Origin: Paludibacter sp.
GTDB lineage: Bacteria; Bacteroidota; Bacteroidia; Bacteroidales; Paludibacteraceae
Reading direction: 5' to 3'
DNA length: 7,801 bases
NCBI GenBank assembly: GCA_024709185.1
Contig: JANJXE010000383.1
Location: 1 to 7,801, forward strand
In this document: positions 1-5,583 of the stretch, in pieces
How the letters are laid out: every line of letters starts with the position of its first letter
Numbering within the stretch: the first letter of the stretch is position 1
Position numbers and translations under genes: made by a program
The notes under the pieces: generated by a model
Told to the model about the DNA's origin: nothing
What the model saw: the letters and a program-made list of their open reading frames with translations, nothing else
Databases searched by the model: none

Positions 1-555
1 GGAATTATGCCGGCCCGTCGTGGTGAGCCACAGATTGAAGTAACTTTCGACATCGACGCCAACGGTATACTGCATGTATCGGCCCGCGACAAAGCCACCG
101 GTAAAGAGCAGAGCATCCGTATCGAAGCATCTTCGGGACTCAGCGAATCGGAAATCAAACGCATGAAGGAAGAAGCCGCCGCCAACGCTGAAGCCGATGC
201 CCGTGAAAAAGAACGCATCGATAAGCTGAACCATGCCGACTCGCTGATTTTCCAGACTGAAAAACAGTTGGCCGACCTTGGCGACAAACTTCCGGCCGAC
301 AAAAAAGCGCCGATTGAAGCAGCCCTTGGCAAGTTGAAAGACGCTCACAAAGCCCAGGACATAGCCGCTATCGACACCGCTACCAAGGAAGTGAACGACG
401 CTTTCCATGCCGCCAGCCAGGAAATGTACAATGCCCAGAACGCACAGGGCGGCCAGCAGGCCGGTCCGCAGGACTTCGGCGGCCAGCAATCGCAGGGCGG
501 AAACAGCAACCAGCAGGGCGATGTAACCGATGTGGATTTTGAAGAAGTGAAATAA
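1..555 (+). CDS. dnaK: Molecular chaperone DnaK (Hsp70), C-terminal part, 5'-truncated by the window edge
   Basis: The frame is open from the first base, and the real start lies outside the window. The visible part begins at the end of the beta-sandwich substrate-binding domain: the [20 protein letters not shown] stretch is the classic Hsp70 signature near the base of the peptide-binding subdomain. It continues through the alpha-helical lid ([11 protein letters not shown] onward) and a Gln/Gly-rich disordered linker, and ends in DVDFEEVK, the acidic tail typical of bacterial DnaK. By family knowledge, DnaK is a cytosolic ATP-dependent chaperone that works with DnaJ and GrpE on unfolded proteins. 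The ATPase domain is not visible. The reading frame looks intact to its TAA. Base composition is clearly more GC-rich, with more GC-ending codons, than the genes to the right, as expected for a very highly expressed gene. No dnaJ or grpE follows it here. Confidence 0.97.
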   Translation, partial: GIMPARRGEPQIEVTFDIDANGILHVSARDKATGKEQSIRIEASSGLSESEIKRMKEEAAANAEADAREKERIDKLNHADSLIFQTEKQLADLGDKLPADKKAPIEAALGKLKDAHKAQDIAAIDTATKEVNDAFHAASQEMYNAQNAQGGQQAGPQDFGGQQSQGGNSNQQGDVTDVDFEEVK

Positions 556-581
556 GGATTTTAAGGTATAAAAAAGAGGCT

Positions 582-615
582 CACCCCGGTTGAACAGTGA
601 TTTTCGGCCGGGGTG
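582..615 (+). terminator. Hairpin after dnaK, possible terminator
   Basis: Perfect 8-bp inverted repeat CACCCCGG / CCGGGGTG (582-589 and 608-615) with an 18-nt loop, starting 26 nt after the dnaK stop. The plus-strand side is followed only by a weak T stretch (TGGTGTTT). On the minus strand the stem is followed six bases later by TTTTTT (complement of 570-575). It could therefore end transcription from either side, and may act better on leftward transcripts from the AHSA1 gene. The long loop lowers confidence. Confidence 0.45.
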
Positions 616-993
616 TGGTGTTTAAAAGAGGGAAGAGATTAACTTATTCCGGCAGATGTTGACCCCTCAAGTGTAAATTGCTTGAATATAAATTAACAAG
701 TGGTGGGCGGCGGCCTCAAAATTCCGGAGCATGCTGACCTGATGATCGACGAAGGAACCGATAAAACCCGACTGATCATACGCCATCACCAACCGGGTGC
801 GGCGACTTCATCAAAAGGGTAAATCCAATTCATCAGTCGGGTAAAACCGACTTATCAGGCTGATGTCTTAATTTTTTAAGCCGGCGAATAACAGTTGTTA
901 CGCTTGACCAACTCCGGTAAAAGCATTTTTCGGGTTTGGAATTTGAATTAATACCCGCCACTGATTTGAACTAAATCACCCAAATCCAGCATT
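616..993. other. Intergenic region without a convincing gene; possible decayed gene
   Basis: About 380 nt between the dnaK hairpin and the AHSA1 stop. No long ORF exists. The part around 700-850 is more GC-rich than the AT-rich sequence around it and is open on both strands for about 40 codons: plus-strand 700-822 from a GTG, and minus-strand 667-786 from an ATG giving a 39-residue peptide. I do not recognise either peptide. The island also holds an 11-bp inverted repeat (766-776 with 832-842) and a 6-bp hairpin (835-840 with 847-852). It may be a remnant of a lost gene, a structured RNA or plain spacer; the sequence does not decide. Confidence 0.5.
766..852. repeat. Inverted repeats in the dnaK-AHSA1 intergenic region
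   Basis: ACCCGACTGAT (766-776) and ATCAGTCGGGT (832-842) are perfect 11-bp inverted copies 55 nt apart. The right copy can instead fold with the sequence just after it: AGTCGG (835-840), loop GTAAAA, CCGACT (847-852). The two pairings exclude each other. A short CTTAA/TTAAG hairpin follows at 867-880. No gene is attached to any of these, so the function is unknown. Confidence 0.6.
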
Positions 994-1407
994 TCAGCAC
1001 CCTTCGGCATAGAGCTTGAAATTATCCAGAATCGACTGCCAACCTGCACGTTGCATCTCTACCGGGTTCTCGGTTTCGGCATCAAATGTAATGACAACCT
1101 GAGTTCCGGTTTCTACTGCTGAAAACTGAACCTCCACTTTCCGCCCACCCATGCTATAAATAAATGATTTGCCGGGCTCGATGGACTCATACACAGCTTC
1201 CAGATCGAATCCGAAACTGCCATCCTTTGCTTCCATCCGGGCTACATACCGACCTCCGATGCGCATGTCGTTGGTTGCCCACGGACATTGCCAGTCATCG
1301 CTCGCAAAATTCCAGTTGGTAATATGCTCTGGTTGGGTATAATAGGCCCACACCTTTTCGGTGGGTGCCTGAACAGTGGCCTGTATCGTAATTTTTACTG
1401 CTTCCAT
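994..1407 (-). CDS. SRPBCC / AHSA1-domain protein
   Basis: A 137-residue protein that is almost entirely one START-like (SRPBCC) fold of the AHSA1 type, also called activator of Hsp90 ATPase homologue 1-like. Family marks in order: an N-terminal strand ITIQATVQAP followed by the helix EKVWAYYTQPEHITNWNF, a central D-M-R-I-GG-R-Y motif, the FDLEAVYESIEPGKSF strand pair, and the closing GWQSILDNFKLYAE helix. The fold forms a hydrophobic cavity. Members are small cytosolic proteins with mostly unknown ligands, so no substrate can be named. An upstream extension to 1557 exists in frame but is not homologous-looking; the ATG at 1405-1407, behind the AT-rich leader TAAATTAATCAAA, fits family length. 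A weak -7-like box (TTCTTTTG, complement of 1444-1451) and a palindrome TTCAATTGAA (1429-1438) lie just upstream, so it may have its own promoter. It may also be read through from tag. Confidence 0.9.
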   Translation of the reverse strand: MEAVKITIQATVQAPTEKVWAYYTQPEHITNWNFASDDWQCPWATNDMRIGGRYVARMEAKDGSFGFDLEAVYESIEPGKSFIYSMGGRKVEVQFSAVETGTQVVITFDAETENPVEMQRAGWQSILDNFKLYAEGC

Positions 1408-1487
1408 TTTGATTAATTTATAACGTATTTCAATTGAATGAAACAAAAGAAGTTGGAGAAAGTTCGAAGGAAAGCAGAGTGAAACTA

Positions 1488-1627
1488 TCAAACCGGAATC
1501 AACCAGGCCGCGATGATGTGGAAAATGATTCCGCGAAAATAAACCAAATGCCTTCAAGTGCGATCAGCCAGATAAGGGCAAATAATCCCCATCCCCAATA
1601 ACCTTCGATACAAATCAGGATACACAT
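1488..1627 (-). pseudogene. Tiny membrane-protein ORF downstream of tag, probably frameshifted
   Basis: An ATG at 1625-1627 lies 8 nt after the tag stop, a spacing that suggests co-translation. The frame as written runs 42 residues and ends at 1499. Residues 9-32 are strongly hydrophobic and Trp-rich (YWGWGLFALIWLIALEG and onward), but the last ten residues become polar. If one G is added to the GG at the complement of 1531-1532, the frame continues as AGIIFHIIAAWLIPV and stops at 1488-1490. That gives a 46-residue, almost wholly hydrophobic protein of one or two membrane spans. The hydrophobic continuity across the shift is the reason to suspect a lost base, either a true mutation or a sequencing error. 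I do not recognise the family. It could be chance coding, but position and composition argue for a real or recently real gene. Confidence 0.42.
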
Positions 1628-1635
1628 GAAAACAC

Positions 1636-2214
1636 CTAAAATACTCTACACTTACACCCCACCAGATGATCGTTAACAAAACCCGTAGCCTGCAAATGTG
1701 CGTAACAAATGGTGGTTCCGAAAAATTTGAACCCACGTTTTTTCATATCCTTGCTCATAACATCGGATTCGGGAGATGATGCCGGAAGTTCGCTAAGGGT
1801 ATGAAAGGAATTGAAGATGGGCTGCCGTTTGGGTAGAAATGATAAGGTGTAATTATAAAAGCTTCCAAACTCCTCTTGAATGGCCAGAAACTGTTTTGCG
1901 TTGGTAATGGTTGATTTTATCTTTAGGCGGTTCCGAACGATACCCTCAAAGTGCATCAGGCGCTCAACGTCATCTTCGGTGAATTGTGCCACCTGCCGGG
2001 CATCGAAATTGCAAAATGCGCTGCGGTAACCTTCCCTTTTTCTGAGAATCGTGATCCAACTCAACCCGGCCTGGGCACTCTCGAGCACCAAAAACTCAAA
2101 CAATACTTTGTCGTCGGTTACCAACCGGCCCCATTCTTCGTCGTGGTACTTAACATACAGCGGGTCGTTTCCACACCAACCGCATCGGCCGTTTACTAAA
2201 TCCTGTTTATTCAT
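1636..2214 (-). CDS. tag: DNA-3-methyladenine glycosylase I
   Basis: A 192-residue protein matching E. coli Tag along its length. It excises 3-methyladenine from alkylated DNA, starting base excision repair in the cytosol. Visible marks: RCGWC with Cys11, then YHDEEWG with His24, and near the end NDHLVGC with His183 and Cys187. These four line up with the E. coli zinc ligands Cys4, His17, His175 and Cys179. Glu45 and Trp53 in LESAQAGLSWIT match E. coli Glu38 and Trp46 of the base-recognition pocket. KKRGFKFFGTTICYAHLQA is the conserved C-terminal helix-hairpin region. The N-terminus is only about seven residues longer than E. coli Tag, so the ATG at 2212-2214 is sensible. It has no Shine-Dalgarno sequence, as usual in Bacteroidota. 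A good promoter lies about 70 nt upstream. Downstream lie the small membrane ORF and the AHSA1 gene on the same strand. Confidence 0.97.
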   Translation of the reverse strand: MNKQDLVNGRCGWCGNDPLYVKYHDEEWGRLVTDDKVLFEFLVLESAQAGLSWITILRKREGYRSAFCNFDARQVAQFTEDDVERLMHFEGIVRNRLKIKSTITNAKQFLAIQEEFGSFYNYTLSFLPKRQPIFNSFHTLSELPASSPESDVMSKDMKKRGFKFFGTTICYAHLQATGFVNDHLVGCKCRVF

Positions 2215-2281
2215 ATCAATATTGAAAATTCTTCAATTCAACTTTATTTGTATTGCAATGCACGCCTCATTCATGCGACAG

Positions 2282-2312
2282 CAAAAATACTCTTTATACG
2301 GGGATATGCAAT
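2282..2312 (-). promoter_or_regulatory. Bacteroidota-type promoter for tag
   Basis: On the minus strand, ATTG (complement of 2309-2312; 3 of 4 match to TTTG) is followed after exactly 19 nt by TATTTTTG (complement of 2282-2289), a full match to TAnnTTTG. The transcript would start near 2275, giving a leader of about 60 nt before the tag ATG. Confidence 0.55.
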
Positions 2313-2342
2313 GAGAAATTATGAGATTGTTAAGTACGTAAC

Positions 2343-2374
2343 TTTCATTATCTTAGCCACATAAAATATTTTTG
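2343..2374 (+). promoter_or_regulatory. Bacteroidota-type promoter for a small transcription unit
   Basis: TTTC (2343-2346; 3 of 4 match to TTTG), 20-nt spacer, TATTTTTG (2367-2374; full match to TAnnTTTG). Transcription would start around 2380, about 25 nt before the small ORF at 2405, and would run into the strong terminator at 2497-2535, giving a transcript of roughly 150 nt. It is back to back with the tag promoter, whose -33 box lies about 30 nt to the left. Confidence 0.5.
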
Positions 2375-2404
2375 CTTTAAAGTTAAACCTGTAAATACAG
2401 AATA

Positions 2405-2488
2405 ATGGCGAAAATTTTAATTAAAACAGGTATTGTAAAACTGAATGGCGATTTTTCAAAAACTACGATGAAGCACTGGTTTGGCTGA
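2405..2488 (+). CDS. Short ORF of 27 codons (36 if one base is restored), unknown function
   Basis: ATG at 2405 behind an A-rich leader typical of this phylum; the peptide begins MAKILIKTGIVKLNGDFSK. As written it ends after TTMKHWFG. Restoring one A in the A5 run at 2458-2462, or a -1 slip there, gives instead NYDEALVWLKSKRSKKS, a more protein-like amphipathic and basic ending. That version stops at 2512-2514, inside the left arm of the terminator. The unit has its own promoter and terminator, so something is probably transcribed from it: a small basic protein, a degraded gene, or an sRNA with a chance ORF. I do not recognise a family. The total length would be 36 residues with the restored frame. 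Confidence 0.38.
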   Translation: MAKILIKTGIVKLNGDFSKTTMKHWFG

Positions 2489-2496
2489 AAAGCAAA

Positions 2497-2535
2497 AGAT
2501 CAAAAAAGTCCTGAAAATCAGGACTTTTTTGATCT
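2497..2535. terminator. Strong bidirectional rho-independent terminator
   Basis: Near-perfect palindrome with 18-bp arms (2497-2514 and 2518-2535) and a 3-nt AAA centre. The core is GTCCTGA/TCAGGAC, flanked by A6 on the left and T6 on the right, so it forms an intrinsic terminator in both directions. It ends the small plus-strand unit (2343-2488). It also begins 2 nt past the 3' end of the minus-strand tRNA-Ala gene. Confidence 0.9.
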
Positions 2536-2537
2536 CG

Positions 2538-2611
2538 TGGAGATTACCGGACTCGAACCGGTCACCTCGACACTGCCAGTGTCGCGCTCTAGCCAGATGA
2601 GCTAAACCCCC
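2538..2611 (-). tRNA. tRNA-Ala (anticodon GGC)
   Basis: The complement folds into a full 74-nt cloverleaf. Acceptor stem: GGGGGTT pairs with AATCTCC. D arm: GCTC, loop ATCTGGCTA with G18-G19, GAGC. Anticodon arm: CGACA, loop CTGGCAG, TGTCG. Variable loop: AGGTG. T arm: ACCGG, TTCGAGT, CCGGT. Discriminator base: A73. The anticodon is GGC, reading GCC and GCU alanine codons. The acceptor stem carries G3-U70, the classic recognition pair of alanyl-tRNA synthetase, which supports the identity independently. CCA is not encoded (CGA follows), so it must be added by the CCA-adding enzyme. One slight oddity is U15 with G48 where most tRNAs have purine 15 and pyrimidine 48. It has its own -7 box upstream and an intrinsic terminator 2 nt downstream, so it is a single-tRNA unit. 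Confidence 0.97.
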
Positions 2612-2636
2612 GTGTTTTGATTTTGAAATTGCGGTG

Positions 2637-2667
2637 CAAAGATAAGCAAGTTTTGGAAATTATCACT
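2637..2667 (-). promoter_or_regulatory. Promoter of tRNA-Ala
   Basis: TATCTTTG on the minus strand (complement of 2637-2644) fully matches the Bacteroidota -7 element. A start near 2630 would leave a roughly 20-nt 5' leader for RNase P removal. At 19 nt upstream the -33 position reads AGTG (complement of 2664-2667), a poor match to TTTG. Confidence 0.5.
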
Positions 2668-2674
2668 ACTTTTG
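2643..2674 (+). promoter_or_regulatory. Promoter of the DUF4286-ruvC unit
   Basis: TACTTTTG (2667-2674) fully matches TAnnTTTG and lies 24 nt before the DUF4286 ATG, so the leader would be about 20 nt. The best -33 candidate at 20-nt spacing is TAAG (2643-2646), a poor match. It overlaps the divergent tRNA promoter. Confidence 0.45.
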
Positions 2675-2698
2675 TGTAAAAAATTTAACGTTCGATTC

Positions 2699-3001
2699 AT
2701 GTATATCCTCAATATAACCTTTCTGGTAGCTGAGCCGCTGATTTCCACCTGGCAGGAATGGGTTCGCCGACAGCTTATTCCTTCAATGACCAGCACCGGA
2801 GTATTCAGTCAGCCCCAACTGGCTCGCGTGCTTTCGGCAGAACAATCAGATGGGGTGTCGTATGCTCTTCAATTCCAAACTGCTTCAGTTGACACCATCG
2901 ACGAATGGCTTACCGACAATGGGAACAGCCTTCAACAACAATGTACTGTCCGTTTCGGAACCAATGTTTTGTTTTTTGCCACTACGCTGGAGGTATTGTA
3001 A
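2699..3001 (+). CDS. DUF4286 family protein
   Basis: A small 100-residue cytosolic protein. It shows the DUF4286 pattern: MYILNITFLV as first strand, a helix with W-QEWVRRQLIPSM, then TGVFSQPQLARVL, a second strand pair with DGVSYALQFQT, the helix around DEWLTDNGNSLQQQC, and VRFGTNVLFFATTLEVL as last strand. The strand-helix-strand layout suggests a ferredoxin-like alpha/beta fold; that is inference. The function is unknown. An in-frame start nine codons upstream (2672) would fall inside the -7 promoter box, so the ATG at 2699 is chosen; MYIxNxTFLV is also the usual N-terminus of the family. It precedes ruvC on the same strand by 46 nt, suggesting co-transcription, with a 16-codon ORF filling the gap. 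Confidence 0.9.
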   Translation: MYILNITFLVAEPLISTWQEWVRRQLIPSMTSTGVFSQPQLARVLSAEQSDGVSYALQFQTASVDTIDEWLTDNGNSLQQQCTVRFGTNVLFFATTLEVL

Positions 3002-3051
3002 TGAACACAAACTACTGCCGGGTTGAAATACCAGAACTTTCAATATCATGA
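3001..3051 (+). CDS. 16-codon bridging ORF between DUF4286 and ruvC
   Basis: Its ATG shares one base with the DUF4286 stop (TAATG, 2999-3003), and its TGA overlaps the ruvC start codon (ATGA, 3048-3051). The peptide is [16 protein letters not shown]. Such an arrangement would let a ribosome ending DUF4286 reinitiate and be carried to the ruvC start, a form of translational coupling. Whether the peptide itself matters is unknown; this could be chance. Confidence 0.35.
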   Translation: MNTNYCRVEIPELSIS

Positions 3052-3641
3052 AGGGAGAAGTTACCATATTGGGCATTGACCCGGGTACAACCATTATGGG
3101 TTACGGTTTGATTCATGTGAAGGATAATAAGGTGCAACTACTCGCAATGGGGGTGCTTGATTTGAAGAAATATAAGGATCATTACACCAAGCTGCAACGG
3201 ATTTTCATTCGTACACTTTCGTTGATTGATGAATTCAAACCCGATACGCTGGCCATTGAAGCTCCCTTTTTCGGGAAAAACGTTCAATCGATGCTGAAAC
3301 TTGGTCGGGCACAGGGCGTGGCGATGTCGGCCGCCTTGTACCGCAACCTGCCTATCACCGAATACGCACCCCTGAAGATTAAAATGGCCATTACCGGAAG
3401 TGGAAGTGCGTCGAAAGAGCAGGTAGCCGATATGTTGCGGCGGTTTTTAAATATTCCTGTTGAACAGATGCTCCCTCAACTCGATGCCACCGATGGTCTG
3501 GCAGCAGCATATTGTCATTACCTGCAGATGGGCCGACCCACCGGAGGAAGCGAATACAAGGGATGGAAGGATTTTGCAGCCAAAAACGCGACAAGGGTAC
3601 GGGAAACCAGGAAAAAGACATCGGAAGACGACTTACCTTGA
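3048..3641 (+). CDS. ruvC: Holliday junction endonuclease RuvC
   Basis: A 197-residue protein of the RuvC family. As a dimer it cuts four-way DNA junctions with Mg2+, acting with the RuvAB branch-migration motor in recombinational repair. The four acidic catalytic residues are visible: Asp11 in [13 protein letters not shown], Glu71 in [11 protein letters not shown], and Asp146 and Asp149 in [14 protein letters not shown]. These match the E. coli Asp7, Glu66, His/Asp138-region and Asp141 set. The RAQGV region of the dimer helix and the [20 protein letters not shown]-contact loop are also present. The length exceeds E. coli RuvC (about 173) by a polar, basic C-terminal extension of some 30 residues (EYKGWKDF to [11 protein letters not shown]), which looks disordered. 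Start chosen at 3048, four residues before the first strand. It sits 46 nt behind DUF4286 and probably shares its promoter. Its last 9 nt overlap the end of the convergent lipoprotein gene. No ruvA or ruvB is nearby. Confidence 0.97.
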   Translation: MKGEVTILGIDPGTTIMGYGLIHVKDNKVQLLAMGVLDLKKYKDHYTKLQRIFIRTLSLIDEFKPDTLAIEAPFFGKNVQSMLKLGRAQGVAMSAALYRNLPITEYAPLKIKMAITGSGSASKEQVADMLRRFLNIPVEQMLPQLDATDGLAAAYCHYLQMGRPTGGSEYKGWKDFAAKNATRVRETRKKTSEDDLP

Positions 3642-5564
3642 ATTTCCCGACATTCCGCCCATATTCATACCCGAGCCAGACATACCACCCGAATTCATAC
3701 GGGAACCCGGGAATCCACCCGAATTTCCACCACCTGATGTCGAACGGGTTCCTGTTGTACCTTCCTTATCACTGGCAGCCTTTTTCTCCTTTTTCAACTT
3801 ATCAAGCTCATCAGGTTTGCGGTATCTGTCGGATGTAGATTTGTAATCCCAACTTTCCTCAAGCTCCCAATTTGCCTTCAAACTCAGTTTTTTGCTGTAA
3901 TAATACACTGGTTCAGGGAAACGTCGCAGGAGTACATCACCGGTATCCCAAACACCATTTTGATTTACATCCACAAAAAGCTTCACGAAAAAGTCGCCGG
4001 GAGTAAGGTACTCAAACACATTCCCTTTCGGATTAGCAGTTTGCTCCCGGATGATTACTTCCTTTGCATCTATAAGTTGTAACACCACCAGCGAATCAAA
4101 AGGTTCAATTTTCACCTTTAGCGTCGCATAATCCTCGGGAGCTTTCACCTTGAAACTGTTTTTCCAGGCTTTGGAGTGTACCGAATAAATACTGATAAAT
4201 GCAGCAGAGTCAGTTTCAATCTCATAACTCTCTCCGGACTTCCATTTGTACTTCAGCGAATACTGTAAACCTGCCGAATCGAGTTTTTGCAAACTATATA
4301 GTAAAGGCACAATCAGCGAATCGACTTTTTGCTGCAGTCGTATCAGGCTTGTATCAGCTTTCAGCACTGGCTGTTCAAATTTAAACAGGATATCCTTGTA
4401 AATATCAAACGACGAAGCAACATTCGATGTGAAATTGAGTACCGGAGGGGGTGAAGCCGTTCGTGACGCAGGTGGACGTCTGAAAGCCAGTGTTAAGGTA
4501 TCCGTTTGAGAAATGAGGTTGAACAGCGAATCGGTTTTCAGATAATCCACCTGAAGCTTTAGTGTATCTTTCGCATAAACCAGTGAATCGGCAATCCACC
4601 AGTTCAGGGTATCGAGGCTGGCATTGGACTGCAGAAGCAAGCGGGCACTGGAATCGAAATTCAGCGGTTTAAGTACAGGTAGTGAATCCTGCGCACGATT
4701 GAAAATCATTGAGAAGGAGTGTAGCGAACGACGCTCTGCCTTTACAAGATATTGGCGTTTCTTGTTTTCCTTAAACAAACTGAGGACTAAGGTATCGGGA
4801 TGATAGCTCGCCGTTCGGGCTATTTTTACTGTATCAATAGTCACAGAATCTGTCCATGTAGTATCGCGACGTTCAGTTGTCTTCACAGTGGGAACTATGG
4901 TGTCGTTAAGAAAGGCAACAGCCTCTCCGGTTTGATAGGAAAAATCGCGGTTAGTATCTCCCAACGCATAAATCCGATAACGACCGGCTTTTACGTTTTT
5001 AATTGTAAATCGTCCTTCTGTATCTGTTTTGGTTACTCTGACAAACTTATCATTATACACAGCAGAATCGCCCATACTGGCATGCAGTCCGACAAAGATG
5101 CCGGCAACAGGGTCGAGATTTACTGCATCAAACAGCTTTCCGGAAACCTGCAAGGTATCAATTTCATTGCCTGTAGAAAAAGCAAACTGATAGTTTTCCA
5201 GCGGATTTTTCTCATTTAAGTCGACTATGGCATTTCCAAAAAACAGACTATAGGTTGTGCTGTCGATTAAGTCATCCTCAATATTCACTGAAAGAACCCG
5301 GCCATTTGCGCGCACCACAGGCTGGGTTTTCTGAGGGGGCGAGATAATGAAATTCTCGTTCACCTTGTCGAGTGAGATATTTTCATCAAAATAAACCAAT
5401 ATTTCCTTTTTCGTATAATTAACCGCACCATTCAGGGGTACCGAACGAAGCACTACAGGAGGAATTGAATCCTTGGGTCCACCAGTTGGTCCGGCAGAAC
5501 GATTGGCACAGGAAACCATCAACACAAGGAGGATACTTCCTGTTATATATTTCAGGTAATTCAT
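3633..5564 (-). CDS. Lipoprotein with N-terminal Ig-like (Big_5) domain and Gly/Ser/Met-rich tail
   Basis: A 643-residue envelope protein. A type II signal peptide is visible: a basic/polar start, hydrophobic [12 protein letters not shown], then Cys19 as the lipidation site. The residues after Cys (ANRSAGP) are not acidic, so the Bacteroidota surface-export signal is not evident and periplasmic-side anchoring is possible. Residues about 33-132 look like a Big_5 Ig-like domain ([17 protein letters not shown], then ILVYFDENI, ending YQFAFSTG). Residues about 136-205 resemble a carboxypeptidase-regulatory/transthyretin-like fold ([29 protein letters not shown]). The middle is beta-rich and unassigned. 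Residues 532-543 ([12 protein letters not shown]) resemble a calcium-binding loop. A Lys-rich segment (580-597) precedes a 46-residue Gly/Ser/Met/Asn tail. It is the last gene of the minus-strand operon, 19 nt after DUF2851. A role in envelope structure or glycan handling is inference only. Confidence 0.88.
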   Translation of the reverse strand: MNYLKYITGSILLVLMVSCANRSAGPTGGPKDSIPPVVLRSVPLNGAVNYTKKEILVYFDENISLDKVNENFIISPPQKTQPVVRANGRVLSVNIEDDLIDSTTYSLFFGNAIVDLNEKNPLENYQFAFSTGNEIDTLQVSGKLFDAVNLDPVAGIFVGLHASMGDSAVYNDKFVRVTKTDTEGRFTIKNVKAGRYRIYALGDTNRDFSYQTGEAVAFLNDTIVPTVKTTERRDTTWTDSVTIDTVKIARTASYHPDTLVLSLFKENKKRQYLVKAERRSLHSFSMIFNRAQDSLPVLKPLNFDSSARLLLQSNASLDTLNWWIADSLVYAKDTLKLQVDYLKTDSLFNLISQTDTLTLAFRRPPASRTASPPPVLNFTSNVASSFDIYKDILFKFEQPVLKADTSLIRLQQKVDSLIVPLLYSLQKLDSAGLQYSLKYKWKSGESYEIETDSAAFISIYSVHSKAWKNSFKVKAPEDYATLKVKIEPFDSLVVLQLIDAKEVIIREQTANPKGNVFEYLTPGDFFVKLFVDVNQNGVWDTGDVLLRRFPEPVYYYSKKLSLKANWELEESWDYKSTSDRYRKPDELDKLKKEKKAASDKEGTTGTRSTSGGGNSGGFPGSRMNSGGMSGSGMNMGGMSGNSR

Positions 5565-5583
5565 TCTTATTTACTTTTCCTTT

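Noticed and set aside
1408..1557. N-terminal extension of the AHSA1 protein (50 residues)
   Set aside because: Unlike the family, and crosses the small membrane ORF and a possible promoter; the internal ATG at 1407 gives normal family length.
2405..2514. Programmed -1 frameshift in the small ORF
   Set aside because: The A run does not form a standard X-XXY-YYZ heptamer in frame, and the strong hairpin begins about 35 nt downstream, too far for a usual stimulator; a lost base or slippage on the A run is simpler.
2602..2796. Minus-strand ORF overlapping the tRNA 5' end and promoters
   Set aside because: Covers the tRNA promoter and antisense DUF4286; no protein-like features.
3460..3846. Plus-strand Pro-rich ORF (128 residues) with repeated IPP/PEF units
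   Set aside because: It is the antisense shadow of the Gly/Ser/Met-rich lipoprotein tail and overlaps ruvC in another frame; no promoter or start context.
4800..5219. Plus-strand ORF of 139 residues
   Set aside because: Lies fully antisense to the lipoprotein gene; Cys/Ile/Ser-rich composition typical of a shadow frame.
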